DNA of 64,000 bases from Dinoroseobacter sp. (GTDB lineage: Bacteria > Pseudomonadota > Alphaproteobacteria > Rhodobacterales > Rhodobacteraceae). The notes below the pieces were generated by a model. It worked only from the letters and a program-made list of their open reading frames with translations, was not told the origin of the DNA and searched no databases. The stretch is from positions 1 to 64,000 of the forward strand of contig JASJAW010000023.1 of the NCBI GenBank assembly GCA_030066795.1, given 5' to 3'. Positions 53,277-62,402 of the stretch are shown in pieces. Position numbers and translations under genes: made by a program. How positions within the stretch are numbered: the stretch's first letter is position 1; every line of letters starts with the position of its first letter.

Positions 53277-53912
53277 ATGTCAGGTCACCCTGTTCTCTGG
53301 ACCTTTCGCAGATGTCCCTACGCGATGCGCGCGCGTCTCGCGGTCCGCTGCGCTGGCGTGCGCGTGGAGCTGCGCGAGATCCTGTTACGAGACAAGCCGC
53401 GGCAATTTCTGGAGACATCGCCCTCTGCGACGGTGCCGGCTTTGCGCCTGGAAGATCGCGTTCTTGACGAAAGCCTCGACATCATGCTCTGGGCTTTGCG
53501 CCAGCACGACCCGCAGAACTGGCTGGAGATGCCCGATGAGGGCTGGCGCCTGATCGAAGCCAATGACGGCCCATTCAAAGCGGCGCTCGATCACACCAAA
53601 TACGCGGTGCGGTACCCCGACCTCGATCCGGAAGCGGAACGGAAAAAAGCGGCTGATCATCTGCTCGCTCTGGATGAGCGGATCTCGGAAGGCGGCTGGA
53701 TCTTCGGAGCACGCCCAACGCTTGCGGACTACGCAATTCTGCCGTTCGTGCGCCAGTTCGCAAATACGGATCGCGTTTGGTTCGACGCGCAACCCTGGCC
53801 CGCGCTGCGGGGGTGGTTGGACGGGTTCACCGACAGCGCAGATTTCCACGATATCATGCAAAAATACGCGCCGTGGTCGCCGGGTGAGACACCCCTCTGG
53901 TTCGGAACCTAA
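53277..53912 (+). CDS. Glutathione S-transferase family protein
   Basis: The 211-residue protein has a thioredoxin-like N-terminal domain (LWTFRRCPYAMRARLAVRC, a CPYAMRA motif; TVPALRLEDRVLDESLDIM, the Pro and glutathione-binding Glu-Ser) and an all-helical C-terminal domain. It lies 64 nt after xsc on the same strand and could be co-transcribed, perhaps helping with aldehyde or sulfite stress, but that link is only positional. Confidence 0.82.
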   Translation: MSGHPVLWTFRRCPYAMRARLAVRCAGVRVELREILLRDKPRQFLETSPSATVPALRLEDRVLDESLDIMLWALRQHDPQNWLEMPDEGWRLIEANDGPFKAALDHTKYAVRYPDLDPEAERKKAADHLLALDERISEGGWIFGARPTLADYAILPFVRQFANTDRVWFDAQPWPALRGWLDGFTDSADFHDIMQKYAPWSPGETPLWFGT

Positions 53913-53983
53913 AAGCCAGAAAACGTGGTGCGAATTTTGGTTGATCGAATCAAATACCTCTACTATCTCGCGATGCATACAAG

Positions 53984-54152
53984 GCTATACCGGGAGAAGA
54001 CGGGTCACCCCGTCGCCGAAGGAGCAACCGCCCCGGAAACTCTCAGGTCCAAGGACCGGTATGGCTGAAACACTCCGGAAAGCGGCCCGCAAGGGTCCAC
54101 CGTAGGAGAAAGCCCGGCATCGGGTGAAACTCTCAGGTTCCACGCACGGAGG
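53984..54152 (+). promoter_or_regulatory. Tandem glycine riboswitch (gcvT element)
   Basis: Two aptamers in a row show the conserved glycine-riboswitch parts: first copy CGCCGAAGGAGCAACCG and GGAAACTCTCAGGTCC; second copy GTAGGAGAAAGCCCGGC and GTGAAACTCTCAGGTTCC, separated by a short linker (GGACCGGTATGGCTGAAACACTCC region). The ribosome site of dadA (AAGGAA) is about 30 nt past the second aptamer. Glycine riboswitches usually turn on glycine breakdown genes when glycine is high; here the controlled gene is a DadA-type oxidoreductase. Confidence 0.93.
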
Positions 54153-54191
54153 GGGCAAGCGGCAAAAGCCGCACGTGCGAAAGGAACCGAT

Positions 54192-55427
54192 ATGTCCAAA
54201 GTTGCTGTTATCGGCGCAGGCGTTACTGGTCTGACCACCGCTTATGAATTGCTCGATCGGGGCTTCGACGTCACTGTTTTCGACCGGAACCGCTACGCGG
54301 CGATGGAAACCAGCTTCGCCAACGGAGGGCAGCTGTCCGCCTCGAACGCCGAGGTCTGGACCCAGTGGGGCACTGTTCTGAAGGGCCTTAAATGGATGCT
54401 CCAGCCCGATGCGCCTTTGCTGGTGAACCCGGCGCCAACGCTCCACAAAATGCGCTGGATGACGGAGTTCCTGTCCAACATTCCGAACTACAAGGCCAAC
54501 ACGATCGAAACCGTGCGGCTCGCGATTGCGGCACGCGCAGTGTTGTTTGAGATGGCGGATCGCGAAGGGATCGATTTCGATCTCGAACGCCGTGGCATCC
54601 TGCATTTCTACGATCGCCGGAAAGATCTGGAGCACGCGCGCAAGGTTAACCTTTTGCTCCGCGAAGGCGGACTGGATCGCCGCGAGGTCAGCGTCGAAGA
54701 GATGCGCGAGATCGAGCCCGCGTTGCAGGGCGATCTGATTGGCGGGTTTCTGACCCAGTCCGACAGTTCCGGCGATATCCATAAGTTCACGATGGGTCTG
54801 GCGAAAGCCTGCGCGCGCCGCGGGGCAACGCTCCGGTTCGGTGCAAAGGTAGAGGCCGTCAAAACGGTGGATGGCGGTGTGCGTATTACCGAATGCGCGA
54901 CCGAGCATCGCTTTGACGCTGTTGTGGTGAGCGCCGGTATCCACAGCCGGGAAATCGCGCGTCAGTTAGGTGATCGCGTCAACATTTACCCGGTTAAAGG
55001 GTACTCGGTGACAGTCGCGCTTGAGGACGCGGAAAGCAGGGCCTCTGCGCCGTGGATCAGTCTCCTGGACGACCGTGCAAAAATTGTGGCCAGCCGGCTC
55101 GGAGACAACCGGTTCCGGATCGCGGGGACAGCTGAATTCAACGGGGCAAACCGCGATATCCGCGCTGATCGCATCCGCCCGCTGACCGAGTGGTGCGAGC
55201 GGTTCTTCCCCGGCATCTCCACCGAGAACGTGACACCTTGGGCCGGGTTGCGCCCAATGATGCCGTCGATGCTGCCCCGTGTGGGCCGCGGCGCCGCGCC
55301 GGGCGTGTTTTATAACACCGGCCATGGTCATCTCGGATGGACCTTGTCTGCGGCGACAGCTCGGATCGTAGCTGGCGGCGTCGCTGATCAGTTGGGATCA
55401 CAAGCACCGGTATCCTGCGCGGCCTAA
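54192..55427 (+). CDS. dadA: D-amino-acid dehydrogenase small subunit type flavoprotein
   Basis: The 411-residue FAD protein is of the DAO/DadA family: FAD fold VAVIGAGVTGLTTAYELLDRG, TSFANGGQLSASNAEVWTQW, substrate region VYPVKGYS-like NIYPVKGYSVTV, and the closing GHGHLGWTLSAATARIVA. It passes electrons from a D-amino acid (or glycine or sarcosine) to the respiratory chain at the membrane. The glycine riboswitch in front of it implies glycine as a substrate, product or signal, so the classical D-alanine assignment may not be the physiological one. The name is by family. Confidence 0.88.
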   Translation: MSKVAVIGAGVTGLTTAYELLDRGFDVTVFDRNRYAAMETSFANGGQLSASNAEVWTQWGTVLKGLKWMLQPDAPLLVNPAPTLHKMRWMTEFLSNIPNYKANTIETVRLAIAARAVLFEMADREGIDFDLERRGILHFYDRRKDLEHARKVNLLLREGGLDRREVSVEEMREIEPALQGDLIGGFLTQSDSSGDIHKFTMGLAKACARRGATLRFGAKVEAVKTVDGGVRITECATEHRFDAVVVSAGIHSREIARQLGDRVNIYPVKGYSVTVALEDAESRASAPWISLLDDRAKIVASRLGDNRFRIAGTAEFNGANRDIRADRIRPLTEWCERFFPGISTENVTPWAGLRPMMPSMLPRVGRGAAPGVFYNTGHGHLGWTLSAATARIVAGGVADQLGSQAPVSCAA

Positions 55428-55456
55428 AAAAAAAGCGCTCCTGAAATGGAGCGCTT
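55424..55456 (-). terminator. Rho-independent terminator pointing left
   Basis: A 9-bp stem (AAGCGCTCC at 55433-55441 with GGAGCGCTT at 55448-55456) is followed on the minus strand by a run of nine T, an ideal terminator for a leftward transcript. On the plus strand there is no U-run, so it serves dadA poorly. This points to a leftward transcription unit in 55457-55715. Confidence 0.85.
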
Positions 55457-55670
55457 AAGCAGTCAGTTTTGCACACAATGTTTATTTGGGGGCGCGAAGG
55501 CGGAACACAGGATTGTGGTTACCTTCGCGCCGCTTTCATCACTTGGTGACGAAAGCGCCATGAGTGGTGGCTCCGTTGATATGAAGCATTTTGCGATGGA
55601 CGTTCTGTTTCTCCGCGCCAAAAACTTGCGAGTTCGTGCCGAAGCGAGCACTCACGCTCATAGTTGAAGT
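55457..55670 (-). ncRNA. Candidate structured leftward RNA / small ORF
   Basis: Upstream of the leftward terminator the minus strand can fold two more perfect hairpins: GGCGCGAAGG (55491-55500) with CCTTCGCGCC (55522-55531), and CGCTTTC-TCAC (around 55531-55541) with GTGA-GAAAGCG (around 55546-55557). A 40-codon frame (MSVSARFGTNSQVFGAEKQN..., ATG at 55661, stop at 55539) precedes them but lacks a ribosome site. No protein-coding gene on this strand is otherwise supported, so a small RNA, or a small protein gene with structured 3' end, is the best reading. Confidence 0.45.
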
Positions 55671-55715
55671 TGGGGAAGTTCGGGCGCTAGGCTGCCTCGG
55701 AGAAAGGAGCCGCCT

Positions 55716-56309
55716 ATGTGGTCCAGCATGACCGATGGTCAGCGTGCCGTCACCCTCTTCACAGTTGCCTACGTCCTTGCCGCGACGGCTTGGTTCTTGC
55801 TCAGCGGCAACTTTGAGTTTGTCGTCTACGTCATCACGATGGTGGTCCTGATCACCTTGGTAGGGCGTAGTTTGCAAGCGGCCGCCTATCCGACCTCCAT
55901 GCTATGGGCATTGTCGCTCTGGGGGCTTGCGCATATGGCGGGCGGTGGTGTGCCCGTGGATGGCAGCGTGCTTTACAACTGGATGGTCTGGCCGCTGATC
56001 GAGACCGAGAATATCCGCATCCTGAAGTACGATCAGGTCGTCCATGCCTATGGCTTCGGCGTAACAGCTTGGGTTCTTTGGCATCTGCTGACCTATCACT
56101 ATCCCGCTACGCGCGGCACCTGGACAGCCTTCTGGTTCCCTTTTTTTGGTGCATGCGGGCTTGGTGCCACGAACGAGATCATCGAATTCACCGCGGTTCT
56201 TGCGGTCCCGGACACGAATGTGGGCGGGTACTACAACACGGCTCTTGATCTGGTCTTCAACGCTGCAGGCGCACTGTTCGCCTGCCTGCTGCTTGCACGG
56301 CGCACCTGA
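55716..56309 (+). CDS. DUF2238 (YjdF-like) membrane protein
   Basis: The 197-residue inner-membrane protein has six or so hydrophobic segments. The pattern ENIRILKYDQVVHAYGFG followed by GATNEIIEFTAV and NVGGYYNTALDLVFNAAGA fits the DUF2238/YjdF family, with conserved Asp, His, Glu and Asn in the membrane. No function is established. GAGAAAGGAG precedes the start. Confidence 0.82.
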   Translation: MWSSMTDGQRAVTLFTVAYVLAATAWFLLSGNFEFVVYVITMVVLITLVGRSLQAAAYPTSMLWALSLWGLAHMAGGGVPVDGSVLYNWMVWPLIETENIRILKYDQVVHAYGFGVTAWVLWHLLTYHYPATRGTWTAFWFPFFGACGLGATNEIIEFTAVLAVPDTNVGGYYNTALDLVFNAAGALFACLLLARRT

Positions 56310-56397
56310 CCCGGGGAGTGCTGTGAAAGGCTCGCGCTTTCTTGGGACAAACTGTTAGGCTCACGACAGGAATCGCATTTCTAAGAACGGATTAGTC

Positions 56398-58008
56398 GTG
56401 AACAAGCAAAGTGTGGCCAAACTTGCCGATCTGCCAGATCGCTCCCCGAAATATGCGCTCGTGGGCGAGGTCGACCTGGTGGTCGTGCGTTTCGATGAAG
56501 AGGTTTCGGTATTCTATGGCCGGTGCCTGCACCGGGGCGCGCTGATGTCGGACGGTTTTGTACGTGGGAACAATCTGATCTGCGGCGTACATAATTGGGA
56601 TTACCGACTGGACAGCGGTGTCTCGGAATACGCCAACGAAGAGGTGCTTCCGAAATTCAACTCCTGGGTAGAAGACGATCAGGTCTGGGTAGATGCCGAC
56701 GAGATCAACGCCTGGGCCTACGACAATCCACAGCCCTTTGATCGGGATGCTTATCTGGGGCTCTACGCGGACACGTCGCACGGCACGGCTGAAGAACCCC
56801 ACAACGCCCTTATACAACAGTACGCGCGCGATGGGCTGAGCAAGACCGGGCATCACGGCGTTGTGGCATCGATGGGGGTACCTCGGGACGAGCTGCCCAG
56901 CTGGGACGATCTGCAGATCCTGACGGCTCAATTGCATAAGGCACCGCTGCTCGATGACGATCCGGTGGGCACCGATGTGGTGATAGGCCCGAATGCACAG
57001 AGACCGTTGCGTTTGGATATTCCGCTCTTTGTGTCAGACATGTCCTTCGGGGCGTTGTCGGAGCCTGCGAAGGTGGCGTTGGCCCGTGGGGCGGAGTTGG
57101 CAGGAACCGGCATCTGCTCGGGTGAGGGCGGGATGCTGCCAGAGGAACAGCAGGCCAATTCACGGTATTTCTATGAGCTTGCCTCTGCGCGGTTTGGCTT
57201 TGATTGGGACAAGCTCACGAATGTGCAGGCGTTCCATTTCAAGGGCGGGCAGGGCGCCAAGACGGGTACAGGCGGTCATCTACCCGGTAAGAAGAACAAG
57301 GGAAAGATTTCAGAGGTGCGCGGCATACCCGCTGGTACCGATGCGATCTCCCCGCCACGCTTTCCGGAATGGACAGAGCCTGCGCAGATCAAGGCGTTCG
57401 CTGACGAGGTGCGCGACCGTACGGGCGGGATCCCGGTGGGTTACAAGTTGTCGGCGCAGCATATTGAGAAGGACATCGACGCGGCACTTGAGGTGGGTGT
57501 CGACTACATCATCCTCGACGGGCGCGGCGGCGGCACGGGGGCCGCTCCGATCCTGTTTCGCGACAACATCTCTGTCCCAACGATCCCGGCGCTCGCCCGC
57601 GCGCGCCGACATCTGGACCGGCTTGATCGGCGCGACGTGACGCTGGTCATCACCGGTGGATTGCGCAAGCCCGGTGATTTCATCAAGGCCATGGCGCTGG
57701 GCGCCGATGCCGTGGCCGTGTCGAACTCGGCGATGCAGGCGATTGGGTGTCTGGCAATGCGGGCCTGCCATACGAACAACTGCCCGGTGGGCATCGCAAC
57801 GCAGAAACCGCATTTGGTGAACAGACTGGTGGTTGAGAAATCGGCGCGCCAGCTGGCCAACTTCTTTGAAGCGTCAGTGGAGCTGATGCAGGTGATGGCC
57901 CGTGCCTGCGGCCACGATCACCTGTCTCAATTCAACGCCAACGACCTAACCACTTGGAAGCGCGACTTGTCCGATCTGTCGGGTGTGGCCTATGGGGGCC
58001 TGTCCTGA
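56398..58008 (+). CDS. Rieske-glutamate synthase-like FMN protein fusion
   Basis: The 536-residue protein begins with a Rieske domain (about 1-105; ligands in CLHRGALM and, 17 residues on, CGVHNWDY) and continues with the FMN-binding glutamate-synthase barrel (about 170-500): FVSDMSFGALSE, GTGICSGEGGMLPEE, KGGQGAKTGTGGHLPG, and DGRGGGTGAAP. The Cys cluster CHTNNCPVGIATQ, normally part of the iron-sulfur site, is kept. It lacks the glutaminase domain and so is not a complete GltB; it probably moves electrons to a small substrate. The start codon is GTG. Its real reaction is unknown. Confidence 0.85.
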   Translation: MNKQSVAKLADLPDRSPKYALVGEVDLVVVRFDEEVSVFYGRCLHRGALMSDGFVRGNNLICGVHNWDYRLDSGVSEYANEEVLPKFNSWVEDDQVWVDADEINAWAYDNPQPFDRDAYLGLYADTSHGTAEEPHNALIQQYARDGLSKTGHHGVVASMGVPRDELPSWDDLQILTAQLHKAPLLDDDPVGTDVVIGPNAQRPLRLDIPLFVSDMSFGALSEPAKVALARGAELAGTGICSGEGGMLPEEQQANSRYFYELASARFGFDWDKLTNVQAFHFKGGQGAKTGTGGHLPGKKNKGKISEVRGIPAGTDAISPPRFPEWTEPAQIKAFADEVRDRTGGIPVGYKLSAQHIEKDIDAALEVGVDYIILDGRGGGTGAAPILFRDNISVPTIPALARARRHLDRLDRRDVTLVITGGLRKPGDFIKAMALGADAVAVSNSAMQAIGCLAMRACHTNNCPVGIATQKPHLVNRLVVEKSARQLANFFEASVELMQVMARACGHDHLSQFNANDLTTWKRDLSDLSGVAYGGLS

Positions 58009-58036
58009 GCCGATGCCCGGACAGGCCGGTTCTTTT
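57997..58036 (+). terminator. Rho-independent terminator overlapping the stop codon
   Basis: GGCCTGTCC at 57997-58005 pairs with GGACAGGCC at 58019-58027, and TTCTTTT follows. The stop codon of the Rieske fusion gene is in the loop. It sits at the convergent junction with the esterase gene. Confidence 0.8.
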
Positions 58037-58700
58037 AGGCGCCGTTTAGGCCACCGCGCAGGGCGTTGACGTCCGCCTGCAACAGGCCATGTCCTGCACC
58101 GGGCGCGACTTCGAGCCGTGTGTTGGCGCCAAGCCTCTCGAACACCGCGATACTGTCTTGTGCGCGCTGAAGCGGGATATGCGGGTCCTGAGCATGTAAG
58201 CTGACATAGACCGGCAAGTCTGTCAGGTCTGTCGCGTACTCAAACGCCTTGTCGGCAAAGCCGTACAGCGCGGGCGAGGTCGTACCTTGATCTGACGTGC
58301 CCACGAGCCCACCGGACAATCCGTAAACCGAGTGCAATCCAGCGCCAAAGCGTGCCGCATATTCCAGTGCCAGACAGGCACCTTGCGAAAACCCAGCGAC
58401 TGCAATGCGATCGCGCGACAACCCTTCTTGCTCCAGTGCCGAGACCGCGTCTTCTATGGCGGCCAGACCTGCCTGCAACGGCTGGTCCATCTGCGCCATC
58501 GGCGCCAGAAAGGACGTCGGCCACCAGGACCGTCCCGGTGCTTCGGGCGCGGCAAAAGCAAGGTCGGGCAGGCCCAGTGCGTCGCCAAGTCCGAGGATAT
58601 CGGCCGCCGTTCCACCGCGCCCATGGACCAGCACAAGGCCGGCGGTGGCACGGTTGGCGGGCGCGCCGGAGCGCGCCAGCCGTGTATCGAGCCGCATCAT
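58035..58700 (-). CDS. Phospholipase/carboxylesterase family hydrolase (MhqD-like)
   Basis: The 221-residue alpha/beta hydrolase has an oxyanion loop LVLVHGRGGTAADI, the nucleophile Ser in VAGFSQGACLAL, Asp in HAQDPHIP, and catalytic His in APGAGHGLLQ. It overlaps the stop of the dioxygenase-like gene before it by about 4 nt. The pairing matches the MhqD-MhqE arrangement of Bacillus, which detoxifies hydroquinones. The start could be 58700 or 58697. Confidence 0.87.
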   Translation of the reverse strand: MMRLDTRLARSGAPANRATAGLVLVHGRGGTAADILGLGDALGLPDLAFAAPEAPGRSWWPTSFLAPMAQMDQPLQAGLAAIEDAVSALEQEGLSRDRIAVAGFSQGACLALEYAARFGAGLHSVYGLSGGLVGTSDQGTTSPALYGFADKAFEYATDLTDLPVYVSLHAQDPHIPLQRAQDSIAVFERLGANTRLEVAPGAGHGLLQADVNALRGGLNGA

Positions 58701-59620
58701 GCCGCGCTCTTGATCGGAGGCAACACGCGCTCGATCCGATCGCGGATGCCCTCGTACTGTGCGGGCAATTTCAAAGACTCGCCGAGGGTTTCCAGCGGCT
58801 CGTCATGGGCGAAGCCTGGTGGGTCGGTGGCAATCTCGAACAGCACGCCCCCCGGTTCGCGGAAGTAGATCGCGTTGAAATACTGCCGGTCGATCACGGG
58901 CGTGACCGAATGCCCGGCACTCGCAACCGCTTCCCGCCACGCAAGCTGGGTGTCGTTGTCCTCCGCGCGGAAGGCGACGTGATGGATGGTCCCGGCGCCG
59001 GGACGTCCGATCGACGGCGCGTCCGAGCGCATCAGGTCTACGACCGTGCCTTTCGCATCCCCGGGAGCCGCAAGGCGCAGACGTTCCACTCCGTTCATGT
59101 TCTCCGAGCCGCGATCTTCATAGCCGAAGACATCTGTCAGCAGCTTGGCCGTCGGGGCAAGGTCGCGCAGCCACAGCGTGACGGAATGGAACCCGTCAAG
59201 CGCGTCGTCGCTTGTACGGGTGGTCTCCACCAGCTCTACCAGCGCGCCATCGGGATCGCGCAACGTGATCACGCGCTTGCCGAACCGCTCCACCGGACCT
59301 TCGAAGTCGATGGCCTGTTCTGCGAGGCTTTCCATCCAACCGTCGAACTGGCCGGCTGGCACCGAATAAGCATAGGCACTGGCCATCCCCGGACCAGCGC
59401 GGCCGGGGCCGGCATCGGCAAACGGGAAAAAGGTCAGGATCGTGCCGGGGCTTCCGGCATAGTCGCCATAGTACAGGTGGTAGGTGCCGGGATCGTCAAA
59501 GTTCACGGTCTTCTTAACGAGCCGCTGCTGCAGCGTGCCGGTATAGAAATCGACATTGGGCTGCGGCGGTCCGGAGATGGCGGTGACGTGGTGGATACCC
59601 GGAATGTGCGTCTTGGTCAT
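58697..59620 (-). CDS. VOC-family ring-cleaving dioxygenase (MhqE/MhqO-like)
   Basis: The 307-residue protein has two or more glyoxalase-type beta-alpha-beta modules; metal ligands are likely His in GIHHVTAISG, His in TIHHVAFRAEDN and Glu in GVLFEIATD. The group includes Bacillus MhqA/MhqE/MhqO, extradiol-type dioxygenases that act on hydroquinones and catechols. GGAGG before 59620 fixes the start. It is translationally coupled to the downstream hydrolase. Confidence 0.88.
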   Translation of the reverse strand: MTKTHIPGIHHVTAISGPPQPNVDFYTGTLQQRLVKKTVNFDDPGTYHLYYGDYAGSPGTILTFFPFADAGPGRAGPGMASAYAYSVPAGQFDGWMESLAEQAIDFEGPVERFGKRVITLRDPDGALVELVETTRTSDDALDGFHSVTLWLRDLAPTAKLLTDVFGYEDRGSENMNGVERLRLAAPGDAKGTVVDLMRSDAPSIGRPGAGTIHHVAFRAEDNDTQLAWREAVASAGHSVTPVIDRQYFNAIYFREPGGVLFEIATDPPGFAHDEPLETLGESLKLPAQYEGIRDRIERVLPPIKSAA

Positions 59621-59819
59621 TTCTTCCTCCGTAGTTGAGGAGCAGGGTCCATCCCTGCCGTTGAGGCTGAACATAAGCCTCGCGCATATTCACACAATTC
59701 CGCCGGCGCGCGCCATTTCTGTGCATTTGCGCAGATGTCACTGAAGGATATTCGCGGTATCGCTGATCGCTGCACCGATTTAGGCTGCGGCCCCGCATGT
59801 GTTTGCGTTAGAGGACCCC

Positions 59820-60755
59820 ATGGCCGCTCCGATTGTAAGTATTTCGAACCTTGTCAAAGCCTATGCCGGTGGGTTCACGGCCTTGGACGGCATCGACCTT
59901 AGCATCCAGCGCGGCGAAATCCTTGCGCTCCTTGGCCCGAATGGGGCCGGGAAGACGACGCTTATTTCCACGATTTGCGGGATTGCAACGCCAAGCTCCG
60001 GCGCGATCCGGGTCGGAGGCTATGACGTGGTCGAAGACTTTCGCGACGCGCGGCGGATGATTGGGCTCGTCCCACAAGAACTGACATTGGAACCCTTCGA
60101 AAAGGTGCGCGACACCGTTCGCTTTTCGCGCGGGCTTTTCGGGAAACCGCGTGACGATGCCTATCTCGACCAGGTGCTGAAGGACCTGTCGCTCTGGGAC
60201 AAGCGTGACAACAAGATCGTCACGTTGTCGGGCGGCATGAAACGACGGGTCCTGATCGCCAAGGCGCTCAGCCACGAACCGGACGTGCTGTTTCTGGATG
60301 AACCGACCGCGGGCGTGGATGTAGAGTTACGCCGCGACATGTGGCGGGTGGTCGAAGCGCTGAAAGCCAAGGGCACGACGATCATCCTAACCACCCATTA
60401 TATTGAAGAGGCCGAGGCAATCGCAGACCGTATTGCTGTGATCAACAAAGGCCAGATCATGCTGGTGGAAGAGACGGCCGCCCTGATGGATCGGATGGGT
60501 CGAAAAGAGGCCGTGATCGACCTTGCCGCGCCTCTATCGGCTATCCCAGAAGCCCTGCACAACTATGACTTGTCGCTGGCCGGCGACGGGTGTCAGTTGA
60601 TCTATGGCTACGACACAAGCGCGGAGCGGACCGGCATCCGCCGCCTGCTCAACGATCTTGAGGCGGCAGGGATCACCATGCGCGATCTCTCCACCCGCCA
60701 GAGCTCGCTTGAGGAGGTATTTGTCAAGCTCGTTCATGCGGAGGACGCCGCATGA
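59820..60755 (+). CDS. ABC-2 transporter ATP-binding protein, YadG-like
   Basis: The 311-residue ATPase has Walker [10 protein letters not shown], signature [15 protein letters not shown], Walker [13 protein letters not shown] and the switch His in [13 protein letters not shown], then a C-terminal extension (about residues 230-311). GAGGAC before 59820 supports the start. It overlaps the permease gene by 4 nt (ATGA). Substrate is unknown; E. coli YadGH is the closest layout I recall. Confidence 0.9.
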   Translation: MAAPIVSISNLVKAYAGGFTALDGIDLSIQRGEILALLGPNGAGKTTLISTICGIATPSSGAIRVGGYDVVEDFRDARRMIGLVPQELTLEPFEKVRDTVRFSRGLFGKPRDDAYLDQVLKDLSLWDKRDNKIVTLSGGMKRRVLIAKALSHEPDVLFLDEPTAGVDVELRRDMWRVVEALKAKGTTIILTTHYIEEAEAIADRIAVINKGQIMLVEETAALMDRMGRKEAVIDLAAPLSAIPEALHNYDLSLAGDGCQLIYGYDTSAERTGIRRLLNDLEAAGITMRDLSTRQSSLEEVFVKLVHAEDAA

Positions 60756-61513
60756 ACCTGACTGCGACCCTCGTCATCTTCCGCTATGAGATGAAGCGGT
60801 TTTTCCGCACCATCCTGCAGTCACTCGTGTCACCTATCATCTCGACCTCGCTTTACTTCGTCGTCTTTGGCGCGGCCATCGGCGCGCGAATGGAGGAAAT
60901 CGAGGGTACCTCCTACGGCGCCTTCATTGTGCCGGGCCTGATCATGCTGACCGTGCTCACTCAATCGATCTCGAACGCCTCGTTCGGTATCTACTTCCCG
61001 AAGTTTATCGGCACGATCTATGAAATCCTTTCTGCCCCGGTGTCGTCGCTGGAAATTGTTATCGGCTATGTCGGTGCAGCGGCTGTAAAGGCGCTGATGA
61101 TTGGGCTGATCATTCTGGCCACATCGTTTTTGTTCGTGCCACTCTCGATCGCGCATCCGGTCTGGATGCTGGCGTTCCTTGTGATGACCTGCATCTGCTT
61201 CGCCATGTTCGGCTTTATTATCGGCATCCTCGCCAAGAACTTCGAACAGCTCCAGCTTGTACCGCTACTCGTCGTAACACCTCTGGTATTCCTTGGGGGC
61301 AGCTTCTACTCGATTTCGATGCTCCCGCCCGTCTGGCAGACGATCAGCCTGTTCAACCCGGTGGTGTATCTGGTCTCCGGATTCCGCTGGTCCTTCTTCG
61401 GGGTTGCGGATGTGCCCATTGGCTTGAGCCTGCTGGCCATCGCTGCCTTCACGGCCTTAGCCTTTGGCACGATCTGGTGGATCTTCAAAACCGGGTACCG
61501 GATTCGCGACTGA
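60752..61513 (+). CDS. ABC-2 transporter permease, YadH-like
   Basis: The 253-residue inner-membrane protein has six hydrophobic segments and the ABC-2 signature region [23 protein letters not shown] with [15 protein letters not shown]. It pairs with the preceding ATPase to form an exporter dimer. Confidence 0.9.
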   Translation: MNLTATLVIFRYEMKRFFRTILQSLVSPIISTSLYFVVFGAAIGARMEEIEGTSYGAFIVPGLIMLTVLTQSISNASFGIYFPKFIGTIYEILSAPVSSLEIVIGYVGAAAVKALMIGLIILATSFLFVPLSIAHPVWMLAFLVMTCICFAMFGFIIGILAKNFEQLQLVPLLVVTPLVFLGGSFYSISMLPPVWQTISLFNPVVYLVSGFRWSFFGVADVPIGLSLLAIAAFTALAFGTIWWIFKTGYRIRD

Positions 61514-61604
61514 GGCAGCAAACGCGGCAGTGCGGCCACACTTATTTTCGAGCGGCACGCGGATTGCCTTGTCGCCCTGCAGAGCGGGCCTTACATGGCG
61601 AGCC

Positions 61605-62402
61605 ATGAAACAGTGGCTGCCATTTGTTAAAAACCACCCCGTTGTCTCCGTTGTTCGCCTGACCGGGGCGATTGCCAGCGGTCCGCGCGGAACTCTGAAC
61701 GATCAATCAGCCGCGCCGCTGCTGGAACGCGCTTTTCGCAAAGGCAAACCTGCTGCAGTCGCCTTGGTTCTCAATTCTCCGGGAGGAAGCCCGGCGCAGT
61801 CCTCGTTGATTGGGGCGCGCATCCGGCGCCTTGCGGAGGAAAAGGAAGTGCCGGTTTACGCATTCGTCGAGGACGTGGCGGCCTCCGGCGGCTATTGGAT
61901 CGCCTCAGCCGCGGACGAGATCTGGGTCGATCCCACCTCGATCGTCGGATCCATCGGCGTTATATCCGCCAGCTTCGGCTTTCACGAATTTATGCAGAAG
62001 CAGGGGATTGAACGGCGGGTTCATACGGCGGGCAAGGACAAGAGCATGCTCGACCCTTTCCGCCCGGAACGCGCCGAGGATGTGGAACGGCTCAAGGGAC
62101 TGCAGGCGCAACTGCATGAGACCTTCAAAGCCCAGATCACAAGCCGCCGTGGCGCCAAGCTGCCCGAAGACCAGGACCTCTTCACCGGGGAAGTCTGGAT
62201 CGGGCAACGCGCCATTGATGTCGGTCTCGCCGATGGTGTCGGGCATGTCGTTCCGGTCATGAAAGAAAAGTTTGGCGACAAGGTGAAGTTTCGCCCCTAC
62301 GGCCAAAAGCGCAGCGTGTTCAGCCGCCTCGGCCTCCGCGCGATGGAGAACGCTCTGAGCACGGTAGAGGAGCGGAGCCTTTGGGCCCGTTACGGGCTCT
62401 GA
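61605..62402 (+). CDS. S49 family peptidase (SppA/SohB-like)
   Basis: The 265-residue protein has the S49 fold: NSPGGSPAQSS oxyanion region, nucleophile Ser94 in VAASGGYWIASAADEIW and the general-base Lys near 146 in HTAGKDKSMLDPF. It probably cleaves signal peptides or membrane fragments; there is no N-terminal membrane anchor, unlike SohB. The start at 61605 is chosen because the open frame upstream runs back into the preceding gene and lacks homology. Its last base overlaps the next start. Confidence 0.88.
   Translation: MKQWLPFVKNHPVVSVVRLTGAIASGPRGTLNDQSAAPLLERAFRKGKPAAVALVLNSPGGSPAQSSLIGARIRRLAEEKEVPVYAFVEDVAASGGYWIASAADEIWVDPTSIVGSIGVISASFGFHEFMQKQGIERRVHTAGKDKSMLDPFRPERAEDVERLKGLQAQLHETFKAQITSRRGAKLPEDQDLFTGEVWIGQRAIDVGLADGVGHVVPVMKEKFGDKVKFRPYGQKRSVFSRLGLRAMENALSTVEERSLWARYGL

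Noticed and set aside
55446-55667. 73-codon plus-strand frame downstream of dadA
   Set aside because: It spans the hairpins of the leftward terminator element, lacks a ribosome site and has no recognisable domain.
61464-61604. 47-residue N-terminal extension of the S49 peptidase
   Set aside because: It overlaps the end of the ABC permease gene in another frame and resembles no S49 protein.
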